Source: Mytilus edulis
Lineage: Eukaryota > Mollusca > Bivalvia > Mytilida > Mytilidae
NCBI RefSeq assembly: GCF_963676685.1
Contig: NC_092346.1
Location: 25,123,133-25,187,132 of the forward strand
DNA: 64,000 bases
Reading direction: 5' to 3'
Shown here: one piece after another, positions 26,401 through 36,400 of the stretch
Position numbering within the stretch: position 1 is the stretch's first letter
Layout: each line of letters begins with the position of its first letter
The notes under the pieces: model-generated
Seen by the model: only the letters and a program-made list of their open reading frames with translations
What the model was told of the DNA's origin: nothing
The model's database searches: none
Translations under genes and position numbers: made by a program

Positions 26401-29400
26401 TTTGCACAATAACCTTAGGTTAAGTAAATAGAAATCTATGAAATTTAAACACAATGTTTATGACCACAAAAGGAAGGTTGGTATTGATTTTGGGAGTTTA
26501 GGACCCAACAGTTTAGGAATTAGGGGCCAAAAAGGGACCAAAATAAGCATTTTTCTTGGTTTTCGCACTATAATGTTAGTATAAGTAAATACAAATCTAT
26601 GAAATTTAAACACAAGGCTTATGACCATAAAAGGAAGGTTGGTATTGATTTTGGGAGTTTTGGTCCCAACAGTTTAGGAAAAAGGGGCCCAAAGGGTCCA
26701 AAATTAAACTTTGTTTGATTTCATCAAAATTGAATAATTGGGGTTCTTTGATATGCCGAATCTAACTGTATATGTAGATTCTCAACTTTTGGTCCCGTTT
26801 TCAAATTGGTCTACATTAAGGTCCAAAGGGTCCAAAATTAAACTTAGTTTGATTTTGACAAAAAATGAATCGGTTGGGTTCTTTGATATGTTGAATCTAA
26901 AAATGTACTTAGATTCTTGATTATTGAAGTTTTTTGGTCCAGTTTTCAAATTGGTCTACATTAAGGTCCAAAGGGTCCAAAATTAAACTTTGTTTGATTT
27001 CATCAAAAATTGAATCCTTGGGGTTCTTTGATATGCCAAATCTAACTGTGTATGTAGATTCTTCATTTTTGGTCCTGTTTTCAAATTTCAAATTCTACAT
27101 TAAAGTCCAAAGGGTCCAAAATTAAACTAAGTTTGATTTTAACAAAAATTGAATTCTTGGGCCTCTTTGATATGCTGAATCTAAACATGTACTTAGATTT
27201 TTGATTATGGGCCCAGTTTTCAAGTTGGTCCAAATCAGGATCTAAAATTATTATATTAAGTATTGTGCAATAGCAAGTCTTTTCAATTGCACAGTATTGT
27301 GCAATGGCAAGAAATATCTAATTGCACAATATTGTGAAATAGCAAATTTTTTTTTAATTAGAGTTATCTTTCTTTGTCCAGAATAGTAAGCAAGAAATAT
27401 CCTATTGCACAATATTGTGCAATAGCAAGAATTTTTTTTAATTGGAGTTATCTTTCTTTGTCCAGAATCAACTTAAATCTTTGTTATATACAATATACAA
27501 TGTATATACACTTTTTACTACCAACTGATAAATTTAAATAATCTTTACCATTCAGTGATAACAAGCAGTTTTTTTACATCTTAATATTTTATGATGTATT
27601 TAAATGAGTAGTTATTGTTGCAAACTCCATTAGAAATTTGAATTGATATCAGTTTTGAAAAAGGGAAACGGGGATGTGAAAAAAAAGGGGGGGCGGGTTA
27701 AATTTATCTCATTTCAGATTTCATAAATAAAAAGAAAATTTCTTCAAACATTTTTTTGAGAGGATTAATATTCAACAGCATAGTGATTTGCTCAAAGGCA
27801 AAAAAACCCTTTTAAGTTCATTAGACCACATTCATTCTGTGTCAGAAACCTATGCTGTGTCAACTATTTAATTTTAGATTTAAAAAGTTTGAAGAAGAAA
27901 TCTTTAATTGATTTGTAAAATCTTGGCATTTGTTTTGTGTAAAAAAAACCATGTTATGTCAAAAATTTGATCACAATCCAAATTCAGAGCTGTATCATGC
28001 TTGAATCTTTTGTCCATACTTGCCCCAAATGTTCAGGGTTCGACCTCTGCGGTCGTATAAAGCTGCGCCCTGCGGAGCACCTGGTTTTAACATGTTTCCT
28101 AGTATGTTTTTTTTCTCTCTTTGTATGTTATCAGGGGTTGTTAGACTATTAAATTACCCTTTTGTCCTACGTAGTTATTTATATTTTTATATACTATGTC
28201 GAATTGTTACACTATGTTGACTGCTCTTTTCCTTTTATTGTCACTGACTTTTACCTATAGTGTCTTTTAGTTTTATTCAGTTTAATGAGATTTAATGCAA
28301 CTTGCATACAAATGAAATATGCAGCTAGCTGTAAAACTAGGTTTATTCATTTATACAAAATGTCCTTTTTTAAAGTTTTCCCATTTACTGTAAATCTTGG
28401 CCAGGGTGCCGCAATATCACCGTGCGCAACGTCCCAGTGTGTCCAGATTGACACCCCTTTTATTTTACTGTCAATGCTGATGGGATTTGTTTTTGTGGGG
28501 ATGAGAGAAAAGTGTTTTTGGCTTTTTCAAAAAGACGGAAAAAGTTTGTGCACTTAAGTCTCGTATAGTCTATCCACTGCATGCCTGGGCAATTTGGGTT
28601 CCCCTCCAAAATCCCGGATTCACGCTACCCTTGTCGTTGCTGGCAGAAAATCAGTAAGTGTATACATGCTACATGTATGTGTAAAAAATACTTGTGTAGT
28701 CTACTTGTTCAAAAATAAAAACGAACAATGATGTTTCAACAGTTTATCTGCTATGATCGGAAACAACCCTCCGAACTAGGCGATTCGGGTACCCTGACGT
28801 TATACAAAATGAGACCCGAGTTTTGCGGATTTATCGTGATTTTTTTCATATTTTTCCCAATTTTGTCTTCCATCGATACAATGAATTATATCATACTAGA
28901 CATCTACTTCGTTTTGTGAATATGTATTCGATGCAATCTCTATCATCAGTTTAAACATTACATCCGCGTATGTCGATTCTTTGAAAGTTACGGACATCTC
29001 TATTGGTATGATGAAAAAAGTTACGGACAAGTTGTTTTGAAGTTACGGACAGCCTAAGTGTTTTTTAAAATCGTGCTGTGATCGTTTATTTTGTAGAATT
29101 TAATCACCTTTCCAGTTTAGGGGTTTCCCTAAACGATTAATACAACTTTTAAATTCAGTTGTTTAATTGATGCATTCGTGGTATTGTTATTCTATAGAAG
29201 AAAAGTATCTAACCGACGCAAGGCGGCTCCATCTTGGGCTGTGGGTAACTTAAGTTACCCACAGCCGTTTAAGCACAGTGAGAGTGGAGATTTGGAAATT
29301 TTCAGCTGGAGTTTGGGTCTCATAACTGGAGATTTTTTATCAACCTTTTTATCGACGTACGCAATGTTTGTTTTTGTGTGTTTAAACTGCATATCTTCTT

Positions 29401-29973
29401 TTATTTATTAAAAGAACAAATTAGAAACAGAAAAAGGTTTTATATTCTTAAACAATTGTCCTCTCACATTATGTTTACTTCCGATAACTTCAATTTCAAT
29501 GAGCATAATGAATTACTAACATGCTAAGTACAGGAGATTAACAGATCAAATAAACCTGATTTTTTACAAATACATGTAGTTAAAATATTAAGTTTTTATT
29601 TCAATAACTATTCAACTTTTTATGTTAATTTGAGATATAAGTTATGTTGATCTGTTATATACATTTGTATCTAATAAACTTGACCAAATTCCTAATATTA
29701 GTCAGACCGTACGCGTACGGTCCGACCGTATGCGTATATTGAAAAAGTACGCATACGGTCTAAATACTCATACGGTCTGGAACATGTCCAGTGTTCTACA
29801 ACTATGAAAACAACAGGCATTATAAAATACATAAATAAAATTTAAGGATTCCCTTTAGTATAATAATAATAACAACAACAAAACATATTTACTTGATCTG
29901 GTTTCTCGCTTGATCGGTAAATATAATTAACTATTTCCATATGAAGATATTCTAATATCACTTCGTCTGCCAT
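14401..29973 (-). CDS. TRAPPC6B: TRAPPC6B, trafficking protein particle complex subunit 6 (six coding exons, join)
   Basis: TRAPP complexes tether vesicles and activate Rab GTPases at the ER-Golgi and Golgi; subunit 6 is a small Bet3-fold protein that pairs with another Bet3-type subunit. Coding exons on the minus strand are 29893-29973, 24197-24258, 23172-23289, 22406-22489, 15148-15241 and 14401-14432, 471 nt in all, giving 156 aa (human TRAPPC6B is about 158). All junctions are GT/AG and the frame is continuous. Family landmarks in order are [15 protein letters not shown] at the start, [71 protein letters not shown] and [17 protein letters not shown] at the end. The start is the only ATG giving the family N-terminus. 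The introns total about 15 kb and are full of repeats. The gene is divergent to PNN. UTRs are not defined. Assignment rests on recall of the family, not a search. Confidence 0.95.
14487..14717 (+). repeat. Minisatellite, 33 bp x 7
   Basis: Seven nearly identical units starting GTATGCCCTAATCTAATAGT, in the last TRAPPC6B intron and 54 bp from the acceptor of the terminal coding exon. Confidence 0.95.
15148..15241 (-). CDS. TRAPPC6B: TRAPPC6B coding exon 5
   Basis: Residues 116-146 plus one base of the next cysteine codon. Contains [20 protein letters not shown], the most conserved block of the family. The acceptor is ATATTTCAG and the donor GTATGT. Confidence 0.92.
15474..15626. repeat. hAT-like end fragment and poly(G) run
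   Basis: GCAGGGGCGGATCCAGAACC resembles the hAT-like CAGTGGCGGATCC end. A T-rich stretch and an uninterrupted run of more than 20 G (15605-15626) follow. Confidence 0.5.
16043..16195 (+). repeat. Tandem repeat, ~39 bp x 4
   Basis: Units of GCAATACTGTGCAATTGAAG and TTTCTTGCTATT. The same array occurs in the other orientation at about 27255-27440. Confidence 0.8.
16196..16870 (-). repeat. TTTATACGACCGC-family repeat, inverted copy
   Basis: Tandem blocks of TTTGGACCCTTTGGACCTTA and AATCTAAGTACATTTTTAGA, ending CTTTAGTGGTCATAAACCTT. These are the reverse complement of blocks at 17230-17770 and 26080-27250. Confidence 0.75.
16950..17123. repeat. Solo retroelement 3' tail
   Basis: Contains GGGATGAAAGATACCAGAGG, AAACAGACAAACAATAGTAC and CACCAAAAACTTGGGGTGAT, matching the tail next to the reverse-transcriptase fragment at 7440-7610 without coding sequence. 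Confidence 0.7.
17140..18915 (+). repeat. TTTATACGACCGC-family repeat, two tandem starts
   Basis: Family heads occur at 17140 and 17785, each followed by GTTGGCGTCGT-type sequence and ~120-bp monomers (ATGACCACAAAAGGAAGGTT, then AATTAGGGGCCAAAAAGGGC). A foldback element sits inside at 18205-18782. Confidence 0.75.
18205..18782. mobile_element. Foldback element with GGAGTAGG ends, 578 bp
   Basis: Starts GGAGTAGGTCCGGTAAGGGC and ends CTTACTGAACCTACTCC, with pairing extended by TTTTGGCCTCAA/TTGAGGCCAAAA. An inner pair (AAATGAAAGTGGCCGCAT at about 18430, mirrored near 18530) forms a second stem. It splits a repeat monomer between ATGAAA and TTTAAACACAAGG. Confidence 0.75.
19920..20796 (+). repeat. 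Satellite array, 58 bp x ~15
   Basis: Units start GCACAGTCCAAGGGAAATAT and continue CTAAAACCTATAAAATTTTA. Thirteen are exactly 58 bp apart from 20043 on, with two diverged units before. Located in TRAPPC6B intron 4. Confidence 0.95.
20854..21037 (+). repeat. Minisatellite, ~30 bp x 6
   Basis: Units of AAAGGAAGATATCTTTTTTA and ATTTTACTT, directly downstream of the 58-bp array. Confidence 0.85.
21038..22405. other. TRAPPC6B intron 4, unique AT-rich part
   Basis: I recognise no repeat family, coding exon or RNA here. Confidence 0.4.
22406..22489 (-). CDS. TRAPPC6B: TRAPPC6B coding exon 4
   Basis: Residues 88-115, exactly 28 codons in phase 0: [20 protein letters not shown] onward to APK. The acceptor is CTTTGCAG and the donor GTAAG. 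Confidence 0.94.
23172..23289 (-). CDS. TRAPPC6B: TRAPPC6B coding exon 3
   Basis: Residues 48-87; includes the conserved [16 protein letters not shown] segment and ends NLRTNHQ. The acceptor is CTTTTTTAG and the donor GTAAG. Confidence 0.94.
23686..23965 (+). repeat. Dispersed retroelement-tail repeat in TRAPPC6B intron 2
   Basis: Contains TTTAACCCCGCCACATTTTT, TGTCCCAAGTCAG and TTGTCTCTTTGACACAT, as in 8920-9320. Confidence 0.65.
24197..24258 (-). CDS. TRAPPC6B: TRAPPC6B coding exon 2
   Basis: Residues 28-47 plus two bases of codon 48; reads [20 protein letters not shown]. The acceptor is TTTTATTTTCAG and the donor GTATTT. The split arginine codon is completed by the first base of exon 3. 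Confidence 0.93.
25305..29280. mobile_element. DNA transposon-like element with CACTGTG ends, 3976 bp
   Basis: The two ends are inverted copies of about 52 bp starting CACTGTGCTTAAAC and running to CCCAAGATGG. Perfect 5-bp direct repeats AGAGT flank it (25300-25304 and 29281-29285). Each end carries the same 30-bp perfect palindrome (25319-25348 and 29237-29266; half-site GGCTGTGGGTAACTT). Six subterminal motifs are arranged symmetrically. The inside holds a TTTATACGACCGC-family repeat and no transposase frame, so it is non-autonomous. A CAC end with a 5-bp duplication is what Transib/RAG-type transposons show. It lies in TRAPPC6B intron 1. Confidence 0.85.
25982..28061 (+). repeat. TTTATACGACCGC-family repeat, longest copy
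   Basis: Begins TTTATACGACCGC and ends GCGGTCGTATAAA, a 13-bp inverted pair, with a GTCGTCGTC-rich head, about four ~120-bp monomers, GGTCCAAAGGGTCCAAAATT blocks and TTGCACAATATTGTGCAA repeats. No target duplication is seen, and flanking sequence may also belong to the family, so the limits are uncertain. Confidence 0.6.
29705..29780. repeat. Cluster of palindromic GACCGTACGCGTACGGTC-type sites
   Basis: One perfect 18-bp palindrome (29705-29722) followed by diverged half-sites GACCGTATGCGTA, TACGCATACGGTC and ATACGGTC. Lies in TRAPPC6B intron 1, about 190 bp after the first coding exon. Confidence 0.7.
29893..29973 (-). CDS. TRAPPC6B: TRAPPC6B coding exon 1
   Basis: Residues 1-27, from the initiator ATG at 29971-29973 to KPDQ. 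The donor GTAAAT (29887-29892 on the minus strand) follows directly and the exon ends in phase 0. Confidence 0.92.
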
Positions 29974-30300
29974 CTCTGTTTTTTACAGTAAAGTGTTCAT
30001 CTGGAAACAAAATTATAATGTTGAGGTTACTACAATCAAAATTCATATAGTTGTTTTATCGTTTAGAACTTGTTTGATTTATTGAACAAATACAAAATAA
30101 GATATTGCTTGAATTTTACGTTAATATAACTGTAATTTATTGTGACTAGCCTTTAAATTATCCGTATATTCATACGTATCCTAGCCGAAAAGTACCTGTC
30201 ATTTATCTTTTATTTTTTAGAACTGGTTTCTTGTTGTGATTAGTTTTGTTTTCTTTGATCAGGAAACAAGAAATTTGACAGGTACCAGACCAAAAAAGCG
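29974..30300. promoter_or_regulatory. Divergent TRAPPC6B/PNN intergenic interval, probable bidirectional promoter
   Basis: Only 327 bp separate the two opposed start codons, and this must hold both 5' UTRs and core promoters. No clear TATA box, GC box or CpG-rich patch is visible. No inserted repeat was recognised, which is notable for this window. Promoter function is inferred from arrangement alone. Confidence 0.6.
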
Positions 30301-30422
30301 ATGGCGTCAATGGAAAGTGGCGTGCTAGCTTTGCAAAATGAACTTGAAAAGGCAAAGGAAAACCTTAAAGATGTGGACGAAAATATAAAAAAATTAACAG
30401 GACGTGATCCATATGAACAAAG
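30301..30422 (+). CDS. PNN: PNN coding exon 1
   Basis: Residues 1-40 plus two bases. The initiator ATGGCG has purine context and gives MASMESGVLALQNELEKAKE. The donor GTTTAA is weaker than consensus. The next exon restores the arginine codon. Confidence 0.92.
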
Positions 30423-33400
30423 GTTTAAATATGAAATATATAACTCTTTATTGCCTCATCATAACTACCATTGATTTGTAAATTGTATAGACTAGTAAAT
30501 CCTTGTGTTCCCTGCCCCTGTACTTATACAGACATAGTTTATTTATTGGTGGGACTAGTGTTAAGAAAATACAGCTCAAACCCAATAATATAATATGAAT
30601 GGACTGCCGTGTCAGTGTCATTCATAGCAGAGCAACACGATAGGTGCCACATGTGACACAGGATCTGCATACCCATAAAGGAGGGTAGTAACAGGGGGTG
30701 GGGTACCTTCAAGACAAATAACAGTAAAAATTCATGTCAAAAAATTTGATAGCGACCTTTGGTGCAAGATGGTAGAATGTACACGTTCTTTTAGACAATA
30801 AAAAAATCAGCTGATTTTGACGATTCACGCTAAATTATTTGAGTCTATTGATTTATCACAATAAGGATATTTTGACAAAACATGGTAAAATTTTAACCAT
30901 TTTTAGGATAATGGTAGCCGAAAAAATTACCATTTGACGCCTGAAGTAAAGGACATTCCCACCCTCTTAAGGAGCACCTGACCAGGTGTATTGTTCTTGA
31001 CAGAACTTTATGACACTTAAATCATATATTTATTTCAGCAATGTCTTGGGAAACAATAGTTATAAGCAAAATTGCATTGTTAGCGCTTTCATGTGTACAA
31101 TTCTTACCAGATTTTTTTGAAACTTGTAATGTATCATAGGTTTCAGGAGCCAGTAATTCAGTGGTTGTCGTTTGTTTATGTGTTACATATTTGATTTTCG
31201 TTCATTTTTGTTTACATAAATAAGGCCGTTAGTTTTCTCGTTTGAATTGTTTTATATTGTCTTATCGGGGCCTTTTATAGCTGACTATGCGGTATGGGCT
31301 TTGCTCATTGTTGAAGGCTGTACGGTGACCTATAGTTGTTAATGTCTGTGTCATTTTGGTCTTTTGTGGATAGTTGTCTCATTGGCAATCATACCACATC
31401 TTTTTTATATTATATTAGCAATGCCTTTGACAAGTTAGAAAAAAAGTGCCAATATTTTAAACAATGTTAATTTATGCTCCTTGGAAATATTGATTCTCTT
31501 TTAAAAATTACCCCTCTTCAATTCTTTTATATGCACAAATTGTCATAAGGTGACTCTTTTAGTCATTATTAATGTTCTAATCTTGTATTGTTTTGATATT
31601 GCAGACAAGGAGGAAATAGACGATTGTCTCAGTCAGGGGATTTGAGGGGTCGAGGACGTCCATTCACACCTGGTGGCAGGTTAGTATTGTTATGTAGAAA
31701 AGGTTGAATGTTGGGTTGTTTTCTCAGCATGATTAATTTATAGACTTTAATGAATAATATCAGTCAATTGGAAGAGTGATGATGCAAAATGAACATCAGA
31801 TGTCTTTATTTTGTTATTGTGGTTTTGGGTTGCTGTCTCAATGATAGAATGCATTTCCTTTCACTTTAATATATTAAAAATTCATAGCTCAAAGTGCAGT
31901 TTAAAATGTGGACAATTTATTTTGCCAAAATGTTTACAATTAAACACCAAAGACAACTTCAATGAACTATGAAACACAAAATGTTTGGCAAAACAGATTA
32001 CATAAATAACTCAGAGCATCAGATACAATGATACTAATGATGCAAAAGCATACAGGCTATATACATTTCACCCCAATGTTAAACATCAAATTATTCAGCA
32101 ATTTATTTATCAAATTTTGAGAACAGAAGGCAAATGATAATCAATTCCAATTTAATAGCTATGTTTTAACATCAAGTTCATGTAAATTTTAAAGTGCAGG
32201 AAGCTACATACCAACATTAAATATTGTAGTAATACATATTAAATATAACAGAAAAGACCAAAAATGTATGACAGTACAAGAGTATGACGACTATCAATAC
32301 CAAAATATACCTCATGTGTCTTACTTGACAACTATCAATACCAAAATATACCTCATGTGTCTTACTTTTAAAGTTCAACATAATTGTAAATACATGCCCA
32401 TAATTACATGCTGGTCATATTTAAACTATTATATATTTTTTTTAATGTTAATAGGAGATTTCCAGACAATGAAGGACAGGCAGCTCGTAGACTTGTTGGA
32501 GGAGCCTTCTCAAGGTATGAATTAGTATTAGATTATCAACATATCTGCAAATATATTATTGATTTTGGTAAATTAACGCCAGAATATCTTTACACTTGGA
32601 AAGCCTGATTTACGGCATGTCTAGCATACGATAAACAGTTTATCATGTTTTGTTTTTTTCATCAGTTAACTAATATTGAAATCCGTAAAGATCATTCCAC
32701 TGCACATAGTCGAAGTCACAATAATGAAGACTTGCATTCATATTTTCAATCGTGATTTTCTTCCATAAAATTTTTGCAAAATCATTATTTTCTCCTCACA
32801 TTTTTGCTAGTGGTCAAGGATCCCCAATAAAAAACGTATGTATAAATTTCATCTGACCATTTCCTTTCTTAAAGTTGTTAATCACCTCCAACCATTTTTT
32901 AAAAGCTTCCTTTTTTCCCCATATTATTGTGTTGTGGAAACATTTCTTTATATTATACAGATTAGAGGTTTGATTAACCCTTTCGCCGATGAGTCCCGGT
33001 TTACCGGGATTCACGCTTCAGACAGCTGACAATGAGTCCCGTTTTACCGGGATCGGAATACATCTTTTATGTTTCCCGCTCAAAACAGTGCAAACATGAG
33101 TTATCTTTCTTTGATGAATACCCGGATGAAAGTGTAAACATGACGCTTCCGTTTGTTGAAAACCGTGTCAAAATCAGACGAAATTTACGGAATTTACGAG
33201 AATTTGAAATGAGGGAACATTTTTTTTGAAAGAATATGGAAGAATTGAAGCCAAACTAGTATACTTTTTTTACGTAAAATGTCGTTTTATGTACAAAACA
33301 CTTGGAATGGACATCCTTCAGTGTGAGGAATTTGTACAACCTCATAAAAATTTTCAAAATTTTGCCGTTTTGGGTTTAAAAATTACGATTTGGGGTCAAA

Positions 33401-36400
33401 GAGCAGAATTTTGAGAATTTCACCTAGATAATGCCGAAAATTTGAAAATTTGAATATTTTATGAATAAAAAATTATCAAAACATGAAAAAAACTGTGAAC
33501 ATGGTGTTAGTGAATGAAATAAATACACAAATAACTACAAACAAGTTTTTATTGACATTTATTGTGAAGATCTCCCACTTGAGTAATAGTAGCCAGGGAA
33601 GCCATCGTCTCAGAGTAGCTTCTCTCTGGGCAGCAATCGGTGAAAGGGTTAAACTAATTTGTTTGTACCTTGGTAATTATATATATATATAAGAAACTTA
33701 TATTTTAAACTGAGACTACATCAATGGCATATATATATATATATATGCAGTGGTCTCGCTAGCCCAAAATAGAAGGGCGCCGCGCCCTGGGTGCCCTCAG
33801 CTGCGCCCTGGGTGCCTTCATCCGCGCCCTTCTGCCCTGACGTCTTTTTCCAAAATTATCTTGTGCCGTTTTGGTAAAATTTTGTTTCATCGATTTCTGA
33901 TCTCCAAGTTAATTACATATATGACACCTGTGTGATTGCCCCCAGGTTAATCATGTCAGCACAATCAATTACAATGATAATGACTTCAAAGGTGTTAATA
34001 ACTAGGTAATTTAATTAGGACAATGTATCTTTTTGTCATACTTTTGATGAATGTGTCAGCGAGTGTGTTTAGCTTGGGTCGGCATTTTCGATCTCCAAGT
34101 CACAATGGAAGAGCGTATATAAATGAAGACTTTCATGACTTTAGAATTGAATTTAAGTCATCAAAATAAAACTATGCCTTTACAGAAATGCCTTCCATCT
34201 CAACTTGTTAGCGACAAGCACAGATTTTAATTAACCCAAACGTGGTGGAAATTGATTTTGGAGTTATTTCCCCTGTTTTAGCTTATTACAAATTTGTGCT
34301 CTAAAAATATTATCTAGTACCAAAAAAAGGAATAAATTACCAATTGAATATATAATAACATAATAATGTTACCTTAAAGATATTAACTGTCTTTGAACAT
34401 ATTAAAAAATATATATTGCAATTTCTACTTGATAATTATACTTTTAGCAATCCATGTTCTAAACATTGTTAAATTAGTAATGCTCTCTGTTTCAGATCAT
34501 ATGATGTATTCAAATCTATAATTCCTATATAGATAAAAAACAAAAAAAAACACATATTCTTTGATAATTGGTAGTGAAGTTGAGCTGTAAAAACATAATA
34601 TGTTGATGAAGATGTACTATATCAATCATAACTACACAAACAATGAAATAAAGACTATAGTTGAAAAGCATCTTTATTTAAGAAAAACAACATATACAGT
34701 AAAAAAAAAAAGAGATTCGTTAACTCGTGATACACACAGAAACGTAGACAAAAAAATGAGTAGTGCCTTTTCTTATCATAAAAAGTGCCCTGCCCTCCAC
34801 TGGCACCCTGCCCCTTTTGATTTCTAGCTAGAGCACTGATATATATATTCAAAGAAAAGAAATGACTAGAAGAAAGATGGAGCTTATGGGAGAGTTGATA
34901 AAAAAAAAGATTAAGTCAAAGAATGGCAGATAGCATCTGACATTTATGGTTAAACAAGAGACAAAGAAACGTTTATATAACATTACACAGAAATTATAAT
35001 AAAGATTGAGCAACATGAACCTAAGAAAATCCTGCAAGTGCAACAGAAAAAAAATCTTTTACAACATGTGTATTTTCTAGGCTTGGTATCAGTCCCAGGG
35101 CTGCTGGAAGAGGACGAGGAAGAGGAATCGGAAGAGGAATTGGAAGAGGAAGGAGGACTGCTGATAGTGATGAAGAAGAGGAACTTCCCAATAGAGTAAG
35201 ATATTACATACACCAAATGGAAAACAAATATACAGTTCTCGATTACTGAATTATTAATTAATATTCCCTTCAAATGCATTATAGTAAGGCTAAGCTGTAT
35301 AATATTGAGAAACTAATGCAAATAGTTTTTAATAGGATAGGTGATTCACTGCCAGAAAATGTGAAATAATGAAATAAGTGAAATTTCAACTGAAATTCGA
35401 ATAATGCTTAGGGATTACTAAAGATTACCAGAAAGGCAATACATAAATTTGTATTTATTTTGATTGGAAATAAAATTGGTCCTTTTATAAAGTGTTTGCT
35501 ACACTTTTAATGCCCCACCTATGATAGTAGAGGGGCATTATGTTTTCTGATCTGTGCGTCCGTTCGTCCGTCTGTCTGTCTGTTCGTCCGTCTGTCCAGC
35601 TTCATGTTAAAGTTTTTGGTCAAGGTAGTTCTTGATGAAGTTGAAGTCCAATCAACTTGAAACTTAGTACATATGTTCCTTATGATATGATCTTTCTAAT
35701 TTTAATGCGTAATTATTTTTTTTTATCCAATTTCATGGTCCATTGAACATGAAAAATAATAGTGTGAGTGGGGCACCTGTGTACTTTGGATACATTCTTG
35801 TTTTCTATTTTGAATTACAATTTAATAAACAAACTGTAAGCTTTCAAGGATTTGACAACACTCTGTTTTACTTCCTGTTCTGGAAATTATTTCATCAGCC
35901 AATGAAATTGTAGCTTTCATATTTTTGAAGGTGTCAATTCACCCAACAAATACAGAGGATCTTGTACATGTACATAACTTTAAAACAGAAAGTAGACTAG
36001 AGAGTGTCAGATCCTTGAAAGCAAAGTTTGAATACAAGAACTGTATTTAAATCAGATTGTTATTTAAATGGTTTTATTTATAGCCCACTATCCAGTCTTC
36101 TGTTGTACTGACCCCTAAAGAACCCAAATCAAGACAGGCTAGTTTAGATGAGCAGAAACCAGACAAAAAAAGCACAGCAAGGTAAGAAGGTTTATTTTGA
36201 AAAAGGAAGATATTTATTTTTTACCTGCCACAACAAAAATGGAAGCAGTAAATGGTCATCTCCCTTCATTTGTGTCCATCCGAAAACAAATTTTCTTCAA
36301 AATTTACTTGTCTTTTATGAAAGGAAATGATTCAATAAATGGTGTGAAGCTTTTTAATGTTGAATTGTAGTGAGTAAGCAATGTTTACATCTGTCATTTA

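Noticed and set aside
28020-28919. Short plus-strand frames inside the CACTGTG element as a possible transposase
   Set aside because: 60-90 codons, no DDE-type or zinc-finger pattern, and partly made of the TTTATACGACCGC repeat edge.
32814-33414. Short frames in and next to the piggyBac-like element
   Set aside because: No match to the piggyBac catalytic region by eye. The element is bounded by TTAA and too short to be autonomous.
34983-35279. Minus-strand frame with a serine run
   Set aside because: Antisense of PNN exon 4 (the Gly-Arg repeat and acidic patch) plus intron.
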